Made by a program: the position numbers and the translations under genes. 64,000 nucleotides of DNA, from the NCBI RefSeq assembly GCF_016342705.1, contig NZ_JAEINV010000001.1, positions 1-64,000 on the forward strand, given 5' to 3'. Under the pieces are notes generated by a model. It did not search any database, was not told the DNA's origin, and was given only the letters and a program-made list of their open reading frames with translations. Origin of the DNA: Lutibacter sp. (lineage in GTDB: Bacteria; Bacteroidota; Bacteroidia; Flavobacteriales; Flavobacteriaceae). Below, piece by piece: positions 44,986-52,640 of the stretch; within the stretch, counting starts at the first letter, position 1; each line of letters opens with the position of its first letter.

Positions 44986-46143
44986 TTAAAGGGTTCCTCG
45001 GCGTTCTTGCTCTGCTTCTATGGATTCAAATAAGGCTTTAAAATTTCCTTTTCCAAAAGATTGTGCTCCTTTTCGTTGAATTATTTCAAAAAATAGCGTA
45101 GGTCTGTCAGTGACAGGTTTTGTAAAAATTTGTAATAAATAGCCTTCATCATCTCTATCTACTAAAATTCCTAACTCCTTTAATTCCGCTAAATCTTCAT
45201 CAATTTCACCAACTCTATCCATTACCGTGTCATAATAGGAACCAGGAACATATAAAAACTCAACCCCGCGTTTTGTCATTTCTTTTACCGTTTCTAAAAT
45301 GTTATTGGTTGCCACTGCTATATGTTGAATTCCAGCACCCTTATAAAAATCTAAATATTCTTCAATTTGAGATTTTTTTATGCCTTCTGCGGGTTCATTT
45401 ATTGGAAATTTCACACGCCCATTTCCATTGGTCATTACTTTGCTCATTAGCGCAGTGTATTGGGTTGAAATATCCTTATCATCAAAAGTAATAAGATTGG
45501 CAAAACCCATAATTTCATTATAAAATTTTGCCCAAACATTCATTTCGTTCCAACCTACATTTCCAACCATATGATCAATATATCTTAAACCAACATTTGT
45601 TGGGTTGTGGGTTGATTCCCATTTTTCAAATTTTGGAAGAAAAACACCATTGTAATTTTTACGTTCCACAAAAATGTGAACAGTATCACCATATGTATGA
45701 ATTCCTGAACGGATTACTTCCCCATTTTCATCACTTTCTTTTGTTGGCTGTAAATAAGATTTTGCACCTCTTTTTGTAGTTTCTTCCCAAGCTTTTGTGG
45801 CATCTTCAACCCAAAGCGCTACAACTTTCACGCCATCTCCATGTGTTGATATATGCTCAAAAAGTTCTTTATTTTTTGCATTTGGCATGGGAGTTGTTAA
45901 AACCAATCTAATTTTATCTTGAATTAGTACATAGCTAGTTCTGTCTGTTAAGCCAGTTTCTAATCCGGCGTATGCTAATGATTGAAAACCAAAAGCAGTT
46001 TTGTAATAATGAGCTGCTTGTTTTGCATTTCCAACATATAATTCTACATAATCAGTACCTAATAAAGGTAAAAAATCTTCGGCTTCTGAAAATATTTTTT
46101 CTAAACCGTAGTTGAAATTTTGTTTATTTTTTAAATCTGACAT
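44986..46143 (-). CDS. hppD: 4-hydroxyphenylpyruvate dioxygenase
   Basis: HPPD turns 4-hydroxyphenylpyruvate into homogentisate, the second step of tyrosine breakdown. The 385-residue protein has two VOC-fold halves. The C-terminal half carries the iron ligands H191 (YIDHMVGNV), H274 (GIQHIAVAT) and E353 (TLFFEIIQR). The final GNFKALFESIE is the usual C-terminal helix that closes the active site. It follows hmgA by 11 bases. Fumarylacetoacetase, needed to finish the pathway, is not in the window. Confidence 0.96.
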   Translation of the reverse strand: MSDLKNKQNFNYGLEKIFSEAEDFLPLLGTDYVELYVGNAKQAAHYYKTAFGFQSLAYAGLETGLTDRTSYVLIQDKIRLVLTTPMPNAKNKELFEHISTHGDGVKVVALWVEDATKAWEETTKRGAKSYLQPTKESDENGEVIRSGIHTYGDTVHIFVERKNYNGVFLPKFEKWESTHNPTNVGLRYIDHMVGNVGWNEMNVWAKFYNEIMGFANLITFDDKDISTQYTALMSKVMTNGNGRVKFPINEPAEGIKKSQIEEYLDFYKGAGIQHIAVATNNILETVKEMTKRGVEFLYVPGSYYDTVMDRVGEIDEDLAELKELGILVDRDDEGYLLQIFTKPVTDRPTLFFEIIQRKGAQSFGKGNFKALFESIEAEQERRGTL

Positions 46144-46154
46144 TTTTCTTTAAT

Positions 46155-47315
46155 TTAATGGGTTAACCAAGATTTATAATAATCATCTACCTCTAACTTT
46201 AAGGCTTCTTCTGTAATCATTACGGGTTTAAAAGGGTCAATCATAACTGCTAATTCTTCTGTAGTTTTTTTCCCTACACTTCTTTCAATTGCTCCGGGAT
46301 GAGGTCCATGCGGTATTCCACCGGGATGCAAGGTAATTTGACCTTTTTCAATATTATTTCTGCTCATAAAATCTCCATCAACATAATATAAAATTTCTTC
46401 AGAATCTATATTGCTATGATGGTAAGGTGCAGGAATTGATTTTGGGTGATAATCATACATTCTTGGAACAAAGGAACAAACTACAAAACCAGCAGCTTCC
46501 CATGTTTGATGAATTGGTGGTGGCATATGAATTCTTCCAGTAATGGGTTCAAAATTGTGAATTGAAAATGCATATGGGTAATTAAATCCATCCCAACCAA
46601 CAACATCAAAAGGATGATTTTCGTACAGATATTCCCATAGAACACCTTGTTTTTTAATTAAAATTTTAAAATTTCCTTTTTCATCATAGGTTTTTAAATT
46701 AGAAGGCAGCTTAAAATCGCGTTCACAAAATGGTGAATGTTCTAATAATTGTCCAAAATTATTGCGGTAACGTTTTGGTGTTACAATTGGACTAAATGAT
46801 TCCACATACAATAATCGGTTTTCTTCAGAATTAAAATCAATTTGATAAATGGTTCCTTTTGGAATTATTAAATAATCGCCATATTCAAATGGAATATTTC
46901 CATACATTGTTTTTAAAATTCCTGAACCAATGTGAACAAAAAGCATTTCATCTGCATCTGCATTTTTGTAAAAATATTCTTTTGAAAATTCTTTGGGAGC
47001 AGCTAATCCAATATGTAAATCGGTATTTACAAAAAGTGTTTTTCTACTTTCTAAATAATCTTTTACTGGTTGTAAAGAAAATCCTTTAAAGCTTAGCGCT
47101 TTCATATTTTTTTCAACAGCAATTTTTGGAGTTACATTTTTTAGTTGTTTTATTTCTGAAACTACTGTTGGTGGATGAATATGATAAATTAAAGATGACA
47201 TACCAACAAATCCGGCCGTACCAAATAATTCTTCTTGATACAAACCACCGGTTGGTTTTTCAAATGTTGTATGTCTTTTAGGTGGTATTTTACCTAATGA
47301 GTAATATCTAGGCAT
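46155..47315 (-). CDS. hmgA: Homogentisate 1,2-dioxygenase
   Basis: This enzyme opens the homogentisate ring to maleylacetoacetate. At 386 residues it is shorter than the human enzyme and fits the compact bacterial form. The cupin-fold C-terminus has the metal-site pieces HHSNIDSEEILYYVDGDF (His and Glu ligands) and LHPGGIPHGPHPGAIE (His). The first gene of the operon; its promoter is about 213 bases upstream, leaving a long leader. Co-location with hppD confirms the pathway. Confidence 0.93.
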   Translation of the reverse strand: MPRYYSLGKIPPKRHTTFEKPTGGLYQEELFGTAGFVGMSSLIYHIHPPTVVSEIKQLKNVTPKIAVEKNMKALSFKGFSLQPVKDYLESRKTLFVNTDLHIGLAAPKEFSKEYFYKNADADEMLFVHIGSGILKTMYGNIPFEYGDYLIIPKGTIYQIDFNSEENRLLYVESFSPIVTPKRYRNNFGQLLEHSPFCERDFKLPSNLKTYDEKGNFKILIKKQGVLWEYLYENHPFDVVGWDGFNYPYAFSIHNFEPITGRIHMPPPIHQTWEAAGFVVCSFVPRMYDYHPKSIPAPYHHSNIDSEEILYYVDGDFMSRNNIEKGQITLHPGGIPHGPHPGAIERSVGKKTTEELAVMIDPFKPVMITEEALKLEVDDYYKSWLTH

Positions 47316-47370
47316 AAATTGAAATTTTTAGTTATTAGTATTCCCGAAAGGGAGAAGTTAGCTTAAAAAA

Positions 47371-47398
47371 AATCCAACTAGGAGTGAAGGTTTGGATT
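47371..47398 (-). terminator. Attenuator-like terminator inside the hmgA leader
   Basis: On the minus strand AATCCAA pairs with TTGGATT across a 14-base loop, followed directly by a run of T. It sits about 50 bases upstream of the hmgA ATG and downstream of the promoter, so it would stop transcription before the gene. Confidence 0.55.
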
Positions 47399-47405
47399 GT
47401 AATTA

Positions 47406-47432
47406 TTAAAGATACGCATTAATTTCACACAT
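47406..47432 (-). CDS. Possible leader peptide in the hmgA leader (very short)
   Basis: An ATG opens a nine-codon frame ending in TAA, encoding MCEINAYL. Its last codons lie in the 3' arm of the TTAAAGATA/TATCTTTAA stem, so a ribosome there would open the stem. The single tyrosine codon is consistent with the pathway, but such a short frame can occur by chance. Confidence 0.2.
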   Translation of the reverse strand: MCEINAYL

Positions 47433-47527
47433 ACAGATATCTTTAAACTACTGAAATCATTCAGGGTTTCTTTTAATTAAGAATTTAAGATGTGCTAATA
47501 ATTCAGTATAAATTGCTATCATTATTA

Positions 47528-47535
47528 CAAATATA
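47528..47535 (-). promoter_or_regulatory. Promoter -7 element of the hmgA-hppD operon
   Basis: The minus strand reads TATATTTG, a perfect TAnnTTTG match, 213 bases before the hmgA ATG; no better match was seen closer. Confidence 0.55.
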
Positions 47536-47560
47536 TACTTTTTTTGGTAGCAATAGAAAC

Positions 47561-47590
47561 AAAAAAGAGCGACTTAAGTCGCTCTTTTTT
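47561..47590 (-). terminator. Terminator of the mrp-nifU operon
   Basis: A perfect 30-bp palindrome, AAAAAAGAGCGACTT and its complement, 19 bases past the nifU-like stop. A and T runs on both ends make it bidirectional. Confidence 0.9.
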
Positions 47591-47608
47591 AATTATTTTC
47601 ATTGAAAA

Positions 47609-47857
47609 TTAAAAAGTAATACCATTAATTTCAATAACTCTTTTAATTTGAGGTGCGTGCCTTTTTATAGTTGCCTCAACTCCGTTTTTAAGTGTCATTT
47701 GATTTACAGAACATCCTAAACAAGCGCCTTCTAATTGAACACTTACAATGTCGTCAGTAATATCAACTAATGAAATATTTCCTCCATCAGCTTCTAAGTA
47801 AGGGCGAATTTCTTGTAAAGCATTTTCTATATTTAGTCTTAATTCTTCTGTTCCCAT
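47609..47857 (-). CDS. NifU C-terminal-domain Fe-S scaffold/carrier protein
   Basis: The small protein (82 residues from ATG 47857) is a stand-alone NifU C-terminal domain with the two cluster-binding cysteines C46 and C49 in ACLGCS. The opening IENALQEIRPYLEADGGNISLV is the family hallmark. The frame extends to 47884, overlapping the end of mrp, but the first nine residues (MVVVQNNLF) do not fit the family. It carries Fe-S clusters to targets and is transcribed with mrp. Confidence 0.93.
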   Translation of the reverse strand: MGTEELRLNIENALQEIRPYLEADGGNISLVDITDDIVSVQLEGACLGCSVNQMTLKNGVEATIKRHAPQIKRVIEINGITF

Positions 47858-47864
47858 AAATAAA

Positions 47865-48989
47865 TTATTTTGTACTACAACCACTCATAGTTGTAATTCT
47901 AACTATTTCTGTTGGTGGTAATTCTGTATTTCTTTTTACTAATTCAGATAAGGTGTTTTTAGTAATTTCTGCAAAAGCAATTTCTAAAGGTGTGTTATCT
48001 TGTAATGCAATTGGATGTCCAACATCACCAGCTTCTCTAATACTTTGTACTAAAGGCACTTCACCTAAAAATGCGGTATCTATATCTTCAGCTAAATTTT
48101 TTGCACCATCTTTTCCAAATATATAATATTTATTGTTTGGAAGTTCTGCAGGTGTAAAATAACTCATATTTTCAACAATACCTAAAACAGGAACATTGAT
48201 AGTTTCTTGTTTAAACATGGCAACTCCTTTTTTAGCATCTGCCAACGCAATATTTTGTGGAGTACTAACAATTACAGCTCCAGTTACAGGGACAGATTGT
48301 ACTATTGATAAGTGAATATCACCAGTTCCCGGAGGTAAATCAATTAAAAGAAAATCTAAATCGCCCCAATGCGCATCAAAAATCATTTGATTTAATGCTT
48401 TTGAAGCCATAGCGCCACGCCAAATTACTGCTTGGTTAGCATCTGTAAAAAAGCCAAGTGATAATATTTTTACACCGTAACTTTCAACAGGTTGCATTTT
48501 TGAACGACCATCAATTTCAATAGATAAAGGTCTTGCATTTGCAACATCAAACATTAAATGTATGGAAGGTCCGTAAACGTCAGCATCTAAAATACCAACT
48601 TTAAATCCCATTTTTTGTAATGAAATTGCCATGTTTGAAGTAATGGTAGATTTTCCTACACCACCTTTACCTGAAGCAATTGCAATTATATTTTGAATTC
48701 CTGGAACTTTTGGCTTTTCTGGTTTAAACTCTTCATTTTTAGTATCAGAAGTTACGTTTACTTTAACGTCTGCTTTTACATCTATTTCTTGATGTAATAC
48801 TTTCATTATTTCAACTTCAATTTTCTTTTTTGCTTGTAATGAAGGGTTTGCAATAGTTACATCAACAATAATTTCTTTGTCAAAAGTTACTATGTTTTTT
48901 ATTGCGCCGCTTTCAATTAAACTTTTGCCTTCGCCAGGTGCTGTAATGGTTTCAAGGGCTTTTGTTATATCTTTTTTGCTATATGCCAT
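47865..48989 (-). CDS. Mrp/NBP35 P-loop ATPase, Fe-S cluster carrier
   Basis: The 374-residue protein has an N-terminal MIP18/DUF59-like domain (about 1-80), then a deviant Walker A GKGGVGKS (107-114), DLPPGTGD and a C-terminal TTMSGCSTK. It belongs to the Mrp (ApbC) family of Fe-S cluster carriers. The usual C-x2-C pair of the cluster-binding site after ENMSY is absent here (ENMSYFTPAELPNNKYY), an observed oddity. It shares a transcript with the NifU-like gene, whose cysteines might supply the cluster site (inference). Confidence 0.93.
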   Translation of the reverse strand: MAYSKKDITKALETITAPGEGKSLIESGAIKNIVTFDKEIIVDVTIANPSLQAKKKIEVEIMKVLHQEIDVKADVKVNVTSDTKNEEFKPEKPKVPGIQNIIAIASGKGGVGKSTITSNMAISLQKMGFKVGILDADVYGPSIHLMFDVANARPLSIEIDGRSKMQPVESYGVKILSLGFFTDANQAVIWRGAMASKALNQMIFDAHWGDLDFLLIDLPPGTGDIHLSIVQSVPVTGAVIVSTPQNIALADAKKGVAMFKQETINVPVLGIVENMSYFTPAELPNNKYYIFGKDGAKNLAEDIDTAFLGEVPLVQSIREAGDVGHPIALQDNTPLEIAFAEITKNTLSELVKRNTELPPTEIVRITTMSGCSTK

Positions 48990-49017
48990 GTTGTTTATAT
49001 AAAATCATTCTAAACAA

Positions 49018-49025
49018 CAAAGATA
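49018..49025 (-). promoter_or_regulatory. Promoter -7 element of the mrp operon
   Basis: The minus strand reads TATCTTTG, a perfect TAnnTTTG match, 29 bases before the ATG at 48989. Confidence 0.6.
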
Positions 49026-49095
49026 CAGAGTTCCATTGAATATTGAAAGAGGCTATATAAAAAGAAATATAGAAGTTGTTACAGTTTTAGTTAAA

Positions 49096-49434
49096 TTAAG
49101 GTATTGGCAACTCTTTTGAAGGGTCCCAAAAAACGGACTCAAAATTTTGAATTTGAAAATCTTTAATTATAATTCCTTCGCTTTCAAGTAATTGCTGCAT
49201 TAAATTTGTACCGTCAAAATGATGTTTACCTGTTAGTAAGCCTTTTCTGTTGACAACTCTGTGTGCTGGAATATCATTATTATTGTGTGATGCGTTCATT
49301 GCCCAACCAACCATTCTGGCAGAACGAGCTGCGCCTAAGTATTTTGCAATTGCCCCATAACTAGTAACTCTTCCAAAGGGAATTTGTACAGCTACTTCAT
49401 AAACTTTTTCGAAAAAATTGGATGATTCTTTCAA
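49096..49434 (-). CDS. Alkyltransferase-like (ATL) protein
   Basis: This 112-residue protein has the O6-alkylguanine-DNA alkyltransferase DNA-binding fold (TSYGAIAKYLGAARSARMVGWAM, helix-turn-helix and arginine finger) and the active-site loop IPAHRVVNRKG. The catalytic cysteine of PCHR is replaced by alanine (A57), so it cannot accept an alkyl group. ATL proteins bind O6-alkylguanine lesions, flip the base and hand them to nucleotide-excision repair. It lacks the N-terminal domain of full MGMT. It overlaps the LysE gene by four bases. Confidence 0.92.
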   Translation of the reverse strand: MKESSNFFEKVYEVAVQIPFGRVTSYGAIAKYLGAARSARMVGWAMNASHNNNDIPAHRVVNRKGLLTGKHHFDGTNLMQQLLESEGIIIKDFQIQNFESVFWDPSKELPIP

Positions 49435-50045
49435 TTGATTCTTTTAATTAATGCAATAAGAGCAATGATACCTGTAATAATACCTAAAAAAATATTTAAA
49501 TTTCTGGCAAGTAGTCCAATTTTCTTTTGAATAATTTTAGCTGAATTGTTGTAAATACTTAACAGCGCAAACGTGCCTACACTAGATCCTACAACAAATA
49601 TTAAGATGCTAATTTGTGAAAAATCTAAATATCCGTATGATTTTAAAGCCGCTCCCACGCTGCAATAATATGGAATTGCTAAAAGATTTAAAGAAGCTAA
49701 AATTAAACCAAGCGTAAAACTATTTTTAATTTTAGATTTTTTAATTTTTTGAGTTTTTTTCTCTTTAATACCTTTATAAAGAAAGTAAATAGATAGCAAT
49801 GAAAATAATACAACACCAATAGATTGCAAAGAAGATTCTATATTAGATTTACTATGAATGTAATTGGTGAAAATTAAAGAAAAATAGGTTTGAAAAAATA
49901 TGATGATTGAAACACCAAAAGCAAAGTTGTAACTTTTTTCCTTACCTTTTTCTAAACTTATTTTTAACGAAGTTAAATTTAGTAATCCAGGAGGTGTTGC
50001 TGCTACAAACGAGGCAAGAAAACCTAAAATAAATTGTAGCACCAT
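49431..50045 (-). CDS. LysE-family inner-membrane exporter
   Basis: Six hydrophobic segments in 204 residues and the opening FLASFVAATPPGLLNLTSLKISLEKGK identify a LysE/RhtB-type translocator, a family exporting amino acids or related compounds through the cytoplasmic membrane. The substrate is unknown. The gene lies between trmB (three bases) and the ATL gene (four-base overlap), which looks like a tightly packed transcript without a shared function. Confidence 0.85.
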   Translation of the reverse strand: MVLQFILGFLASFVAATPPGLLNLTSLKISLEKGKEKSYNFAFGVSIIIFFQTYFSLIFTNYIHSKSNIESSLQSIGVVLFSLLSIYFLYKGIKEKKTQKIKKSKIKNSFTLGLILASLNLLAIPYYCSVGAALKSYGYLDFSQISILIFVVGSSVGTFALLSIYNNSAKIIQKKIGLLARNLNIFLGIITGIIALIALIKRIN

Positions 50046-50048
50046 GGA

Positions 50049-50720
50049 TTAATAATTTAGTCTAAATTGAATATATGTAATGGGTTTTTCTTTTTCTAAA
50101 TATTGACTTTCGTAAAAAGTTTGTGTTGAAATTACTTCTTGAGGCGAATGAAAATTTTTGTAAATATCATGATGAGCATATAGTATTTCATGACCTTCGC
50201 CGTGCAATAAACCTAACGTATAACCGTGCATAAATTCACTATCAGTTTTTAAATTTACAATACCATCTGATTTTAAGATATGATGATACTTCTTTAAAAA
50301 CTCTTGGTTTGTTAACCTATGTTTGGTTCTGGTAAATTTTATTTGTGGATCTGGAAAAGTAATCCAAATTTCAGTAACTTCATTTTTGTTGAACAACAAA
50401 TCAATCAATTCAATTTGAGTTCTAATAAAAGCTACGTTTGTTAAATTTTCTTCAAGTGCAGTTTTTGCTCCTCGCCAAAAGCGCGCACCTTTAATATCAA
50501 TTCCAATATAGTTAATAGTTGGGTTTTTTCTAGCTAAGGCAATGGTATATTCTCCTTTTCCACAACCTAGTTCTAAAATAATTGGATTGTTATTATTAAA
50601 ATGAGTATGCCAATTTCCTTTTAGGGGAAAGCCATCAATAACCTCTTCTCGAGTTGGTTGAATTACATTTGGAAATGTTTCGTTTTCACGAAATCTTTTC
50701 AATTTATTTTTGCTTCCCAC
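50049..50720 (-). CDS. trmB: tRNA (guanine-46-N7)-methyltransferase
   Basis: The 223-residue protein methylates G46 in the tRNA variable loop. The S-adenosylmethionine motif is ELGCGKGEYT (50-59), followed by NYIGIDIKGARFWRGAKTAL and the signature FPDPQ...R.KHRLTNQEFL. The normal FPDPWPKKRH block is altered to FPDPQIKFTRTKHR, a common Bacteroidota variant. It is first gene of the trmB - lysE - ATL run. Confidence 0.95.
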   Translation of the reverse strand: MGSKNKLKRFRENETFPNVIQPTREEVIDGFPLKGNWHTHFNNNNPIILELGCGKGEYTIALARKNPTINYIGIDIKGARFWRGAKTALEENLTNVAFIRTQIELIDLLFNKNEVTEIWITFPDPQIKFTRTKHRLTNQEFLKKYHHILKSDGIVNLKTDSEFMHGYTLGLLHGEGHEILYAHHDIYKNFHSPQEVISTQTFYESQYLEKEKPITYIQFRLNY

Positions 50721-50769
50721 AGTTTTTTTGGGTTTTGTTAAAAAGAAAGAGCGTTTATAACGAAGGTTT

Positions 50770-50967
50770 TTATTCGTTTCCTGCTTTTTTGTATTTTCTT
50801 ATTTCGCCCATCCAATATAGAAATGCGACAAAAGCAATTACAATAAATATCCAGCTTATGGTACTTTGTAACCACCAATTATCCATAGATCTTAGCGAGT
50901 TATATGGAGAAAATAAAACGTTTGTAAAAAAATCACCAATCGCCTTAAAAATATTGTTTGCAATCAT
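50770..50967 (-). CDS. Small one-helix membrane protein (DUF6341-like)
   Basis: The 65-residue protein has one transmembrane segment (about 35-57) between a polar N-terminus with WWLQSTISW and a basic end (KYKKAGNE). It resembles the small flavobacterial family DUF6341, usually found next to DUF6427 and upp, which is the arrangement here. Function is unknown. It is divergent from the DUF6427-like gene, sharing the control region at 50988-51007. Confidence 0.7.
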   Translation of the reverse strand: MIANNIFKAIGDFFTNVLFSPYNSLRSMDNWWLQSTISWIFIVIAFVAFLYWMGEIRKYKKAGNE

Positions 50968-50987
50968 ATCTTAATTATATTTACAGG

Positions 50988-50995
50988 CAAAAGTA
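50988..50995 (-). promoter_or_regulatory. Promoter -7 element for the DUF6341-like gene
   Basis: The minus strand reads TACTTTTG, a TAnnTTTG match, 21 bases before the ATG at 50967. A weaker plus-strand match (TATATTTA) lies just upstream for the divergent gene. Confidence 0.55.
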
Positions 50996-51007
50996 TAAAA
51001 TATAGTA

Positions 51008-51931
51008 ATGATAGCAAATTTTTTTAGTAAAAGTAAGCCGGTTAATATTTTTAACTTAGTAATATTGTTGTTTTTATATTATGCTGTCGCTTCAATTATG
51101 AAAGCGCCAGAACAGCTTTCAATACTTTATTTTATTCAAAGGTTGGTCTTTTTTAGTTGCTTTATTATCATGCTAATTGTGATAAATTTTATATTAAAAA
51201 AGAACAATTTAACATTAGATAATTTATATGGATTATTGTTAATTGTGCTTTTGTTAGGCGCGTTTTCTGAAACAATGTTTACTAATAAAATTATTTTTTC
51301 AAATTTAATATTGATTTTAAGCTATAGAAAAGTATACAGCATAAAATCGGGAATTAATATTGGTGCAAAATTATTTGACGCAGGCTTTTGGATTGGAATT
51401 GCAACCATAATTTACCCACATAGTATTTTGTTTATTTTTTTATTGTTCATTGCAATTACTATTTATCAAAAAGTATATTTCAAAAATTTTATAATTCCTT
51501 TAATAGGTTTAATAACGCCTTTGTTTTTATATTTTACGTATGCCTTTTATTTTGATAAAGAGGCTGCCTTTTATGACTTATTTAATTTGAATATTGGGCT
51601 AGATTTTACGTCCTATAATCAATTAAAACTTTTAATGCCAATTACATTTTTAATCACAATAACCTTGTGGTCTTTAGTGGTGGTAAGCCCAAAAATTGTA
51701 CTGGTGAGTAATAATTTAAGAATGTCGTGGAATATATTAATTAACCAATTATTAGTGGCTATTTTGGTAGTTTTTATAGCGCCTTTAAAAAATGGATCGG
51801 AACTGTTTTTTCTTCTTTTTCCAAGCGCTATAATAATTGCAAACTTTCTACAAAAAAGTCAATCATCAAATTTTAAAAATCTGATTTTGTATTTATTTTT
51901 TGCAATATCAATAAGTGTTTATTTTTTATAA
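51008..51931 (+). CDS. Polytopic membrane protein (DUF6427-like)
   Basis: The 307-residue protein has about nine hydrophobic helices and few soluble loops. Its sequence and position between a DUF6341-like gene and upp fit the flavobacterial family DUF6427. No catalytic motif stands out; the conserved-looking charge is limited to short loops (KKNNLTLDN, FDKEAAFYD). A role in the cell envelope is possible but unsupported. Its 3' end overlaps the convergent upp stop by six bases. Confidence 0.7.
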   Translation: MIANFFSKSKPVNIFNLVILLFLYYAVASIMKAPEQLSILYFIQRLVFFSCFIIMLIVINFILKKNNLTLDNLYGLLLIVLLLGAFSETMFTNKIIFSNLILILSYRKVYSIKSGINIGAKLFDAGFWIGIATIIYPHSILFIFLLFIAITIYQKVYFKNFIIPLIGLITPLFLYFTYAFYFDKEAAFYDLFNLNIGLDFTSYNQLKLLMPITFLITITLWSLVVVSPKIVLVSNNLRMSWNILINQLLVAILVVFIAPLKNGSELFFLLFPSAIIIANFLQKSQSSNFKNLILYLFFAISISVYFL

Positions 51932-52576
51932 TTTTCCACCAAAAGCTAAGTCTCCTGCATCACCTAAACCAGGCACAATGTAACCGTGACTGTTTAATTT
52001 TTCATCAACAGTGGCAATCCATAATTTAGTTTCTTTTGGAAGATGCTGTTTAATATATTCAATACCTTCATTTGAACCAATAACACAAGCAACATGAATT
52101 TCTTTTGGAGTTCCATGGTTTTTTAATCCTTCAAAAACGCTGATTAAAGATCGTCCTGTAGCTAACATAGGGTCCGCCAAAATTAAAGTTTTACCATCTA
52201 AACTTGGCGAAGCAAAATATTCAACTTTAATTTCAAATTCGGTTTCACTAGTATGATTTCTGTATGCGGAAATAAAAGCATTTTCTGCATCATCAAAATA
52301 ATTTAATAAGCCTGTATGTAATGGTAATCCAGCTCTTAAAATAGAACATAAAACAATGTCTTTTTTATGAGTTTCCATTATTTTTGTTCCTAGTTGAGTA
52401 GCAACAGTGTTTTTTTCGTAGCTTAAAGATTGGCTAATTTCATACGCCAAAATTTCACCAATACGCTCAATATTTCTTCTAAATCTTAAGGAATCTTTTT
52501 GGATGTTAATATTTCTAATTTCAGAAATGAATTTATTTAATATAGATTTTTTTGAATCAAGGATATTGACAAGCAT
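51926..52576 (-). CDS. upp: Uracil phosphoribosyltransferase
   Basis: Upp salvages uracil to UMP with PRPP. The 216-residue protein has the PRPP loop LADPMLATGRS at about 133-143 (the usual ATGGS is ATGRS here), an upstream RAGLPL segment and the uracil-binding HGYIVPGLGDAGDLAFGG near the C-terminus. The gene is transcribed toward DUF6427, with overlapping ends, from its own promoter. Confidence 0.94.
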   Translation of the reverse strand: MLVNILDSKKSILNKFISEIRNINIQKDSLRFRRNIERIGEILAYEISQSLSYEKNTVATQLGTKIMETHKKDIVLCSILRAGLPLHTGLLNYFDDAENAFISAYRNHTSETEFEIKVEYFASPSLDGKTLILADPMLATGRSLISVFEGLKNHGTPKEIHVACVIGSNEGIEYIKQHLPKETKLWIATVDEKLNSHGYIVPGLGDAGDLAFGGKL

Positions 52577-52592
52577 ATTTATAAAATTTTCA

Positions 52593-52600
52593 CAAAAATA
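52593..52600 (-). promoter_or_regulatory. Promoter -7 element for upp
   Basis: The minus strand reads TATTTTTG, a TAnnTTTG match, 17 bases before the ATG at 52576. Confidence 0.5.
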
Positions 52601-52640
52601 ACTATTATAATTATAAAATTAGGTAGTTACATTGGTTATT

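Larger units (their letters stand above)
47316..47527 (-). promoter_or_regulatory. Long structured leader of the hmgA-hppD operon
   Basis: Reading along the RNA, a stem TTAAAGATA/TATCTTTAA (47446-47438 with 47414-47406) encloses a tiny reading frame, followed seven bases later by a terminator-like hairpin ending in a U tract, then about 50 bases to the ATG. A smaller stem (TCCC/GGGA) lies closer to the start codon. This layout suggests transcription attenuation. No known riboswitch consensus was recognised. Confidence 0.5.

Noticed and set aside
45528-45779. Plus-strand frame opposite hppD
   Set aside because: It is a shadow of the hppD coding region, rich in His/Leu from the antisense strand, with no promoter.
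47858-47884. Longer start for the NifU-like gene
   Set aside because: The first nine residues overlap mrp and are unlike the family; ATG at 47857 is preferred.
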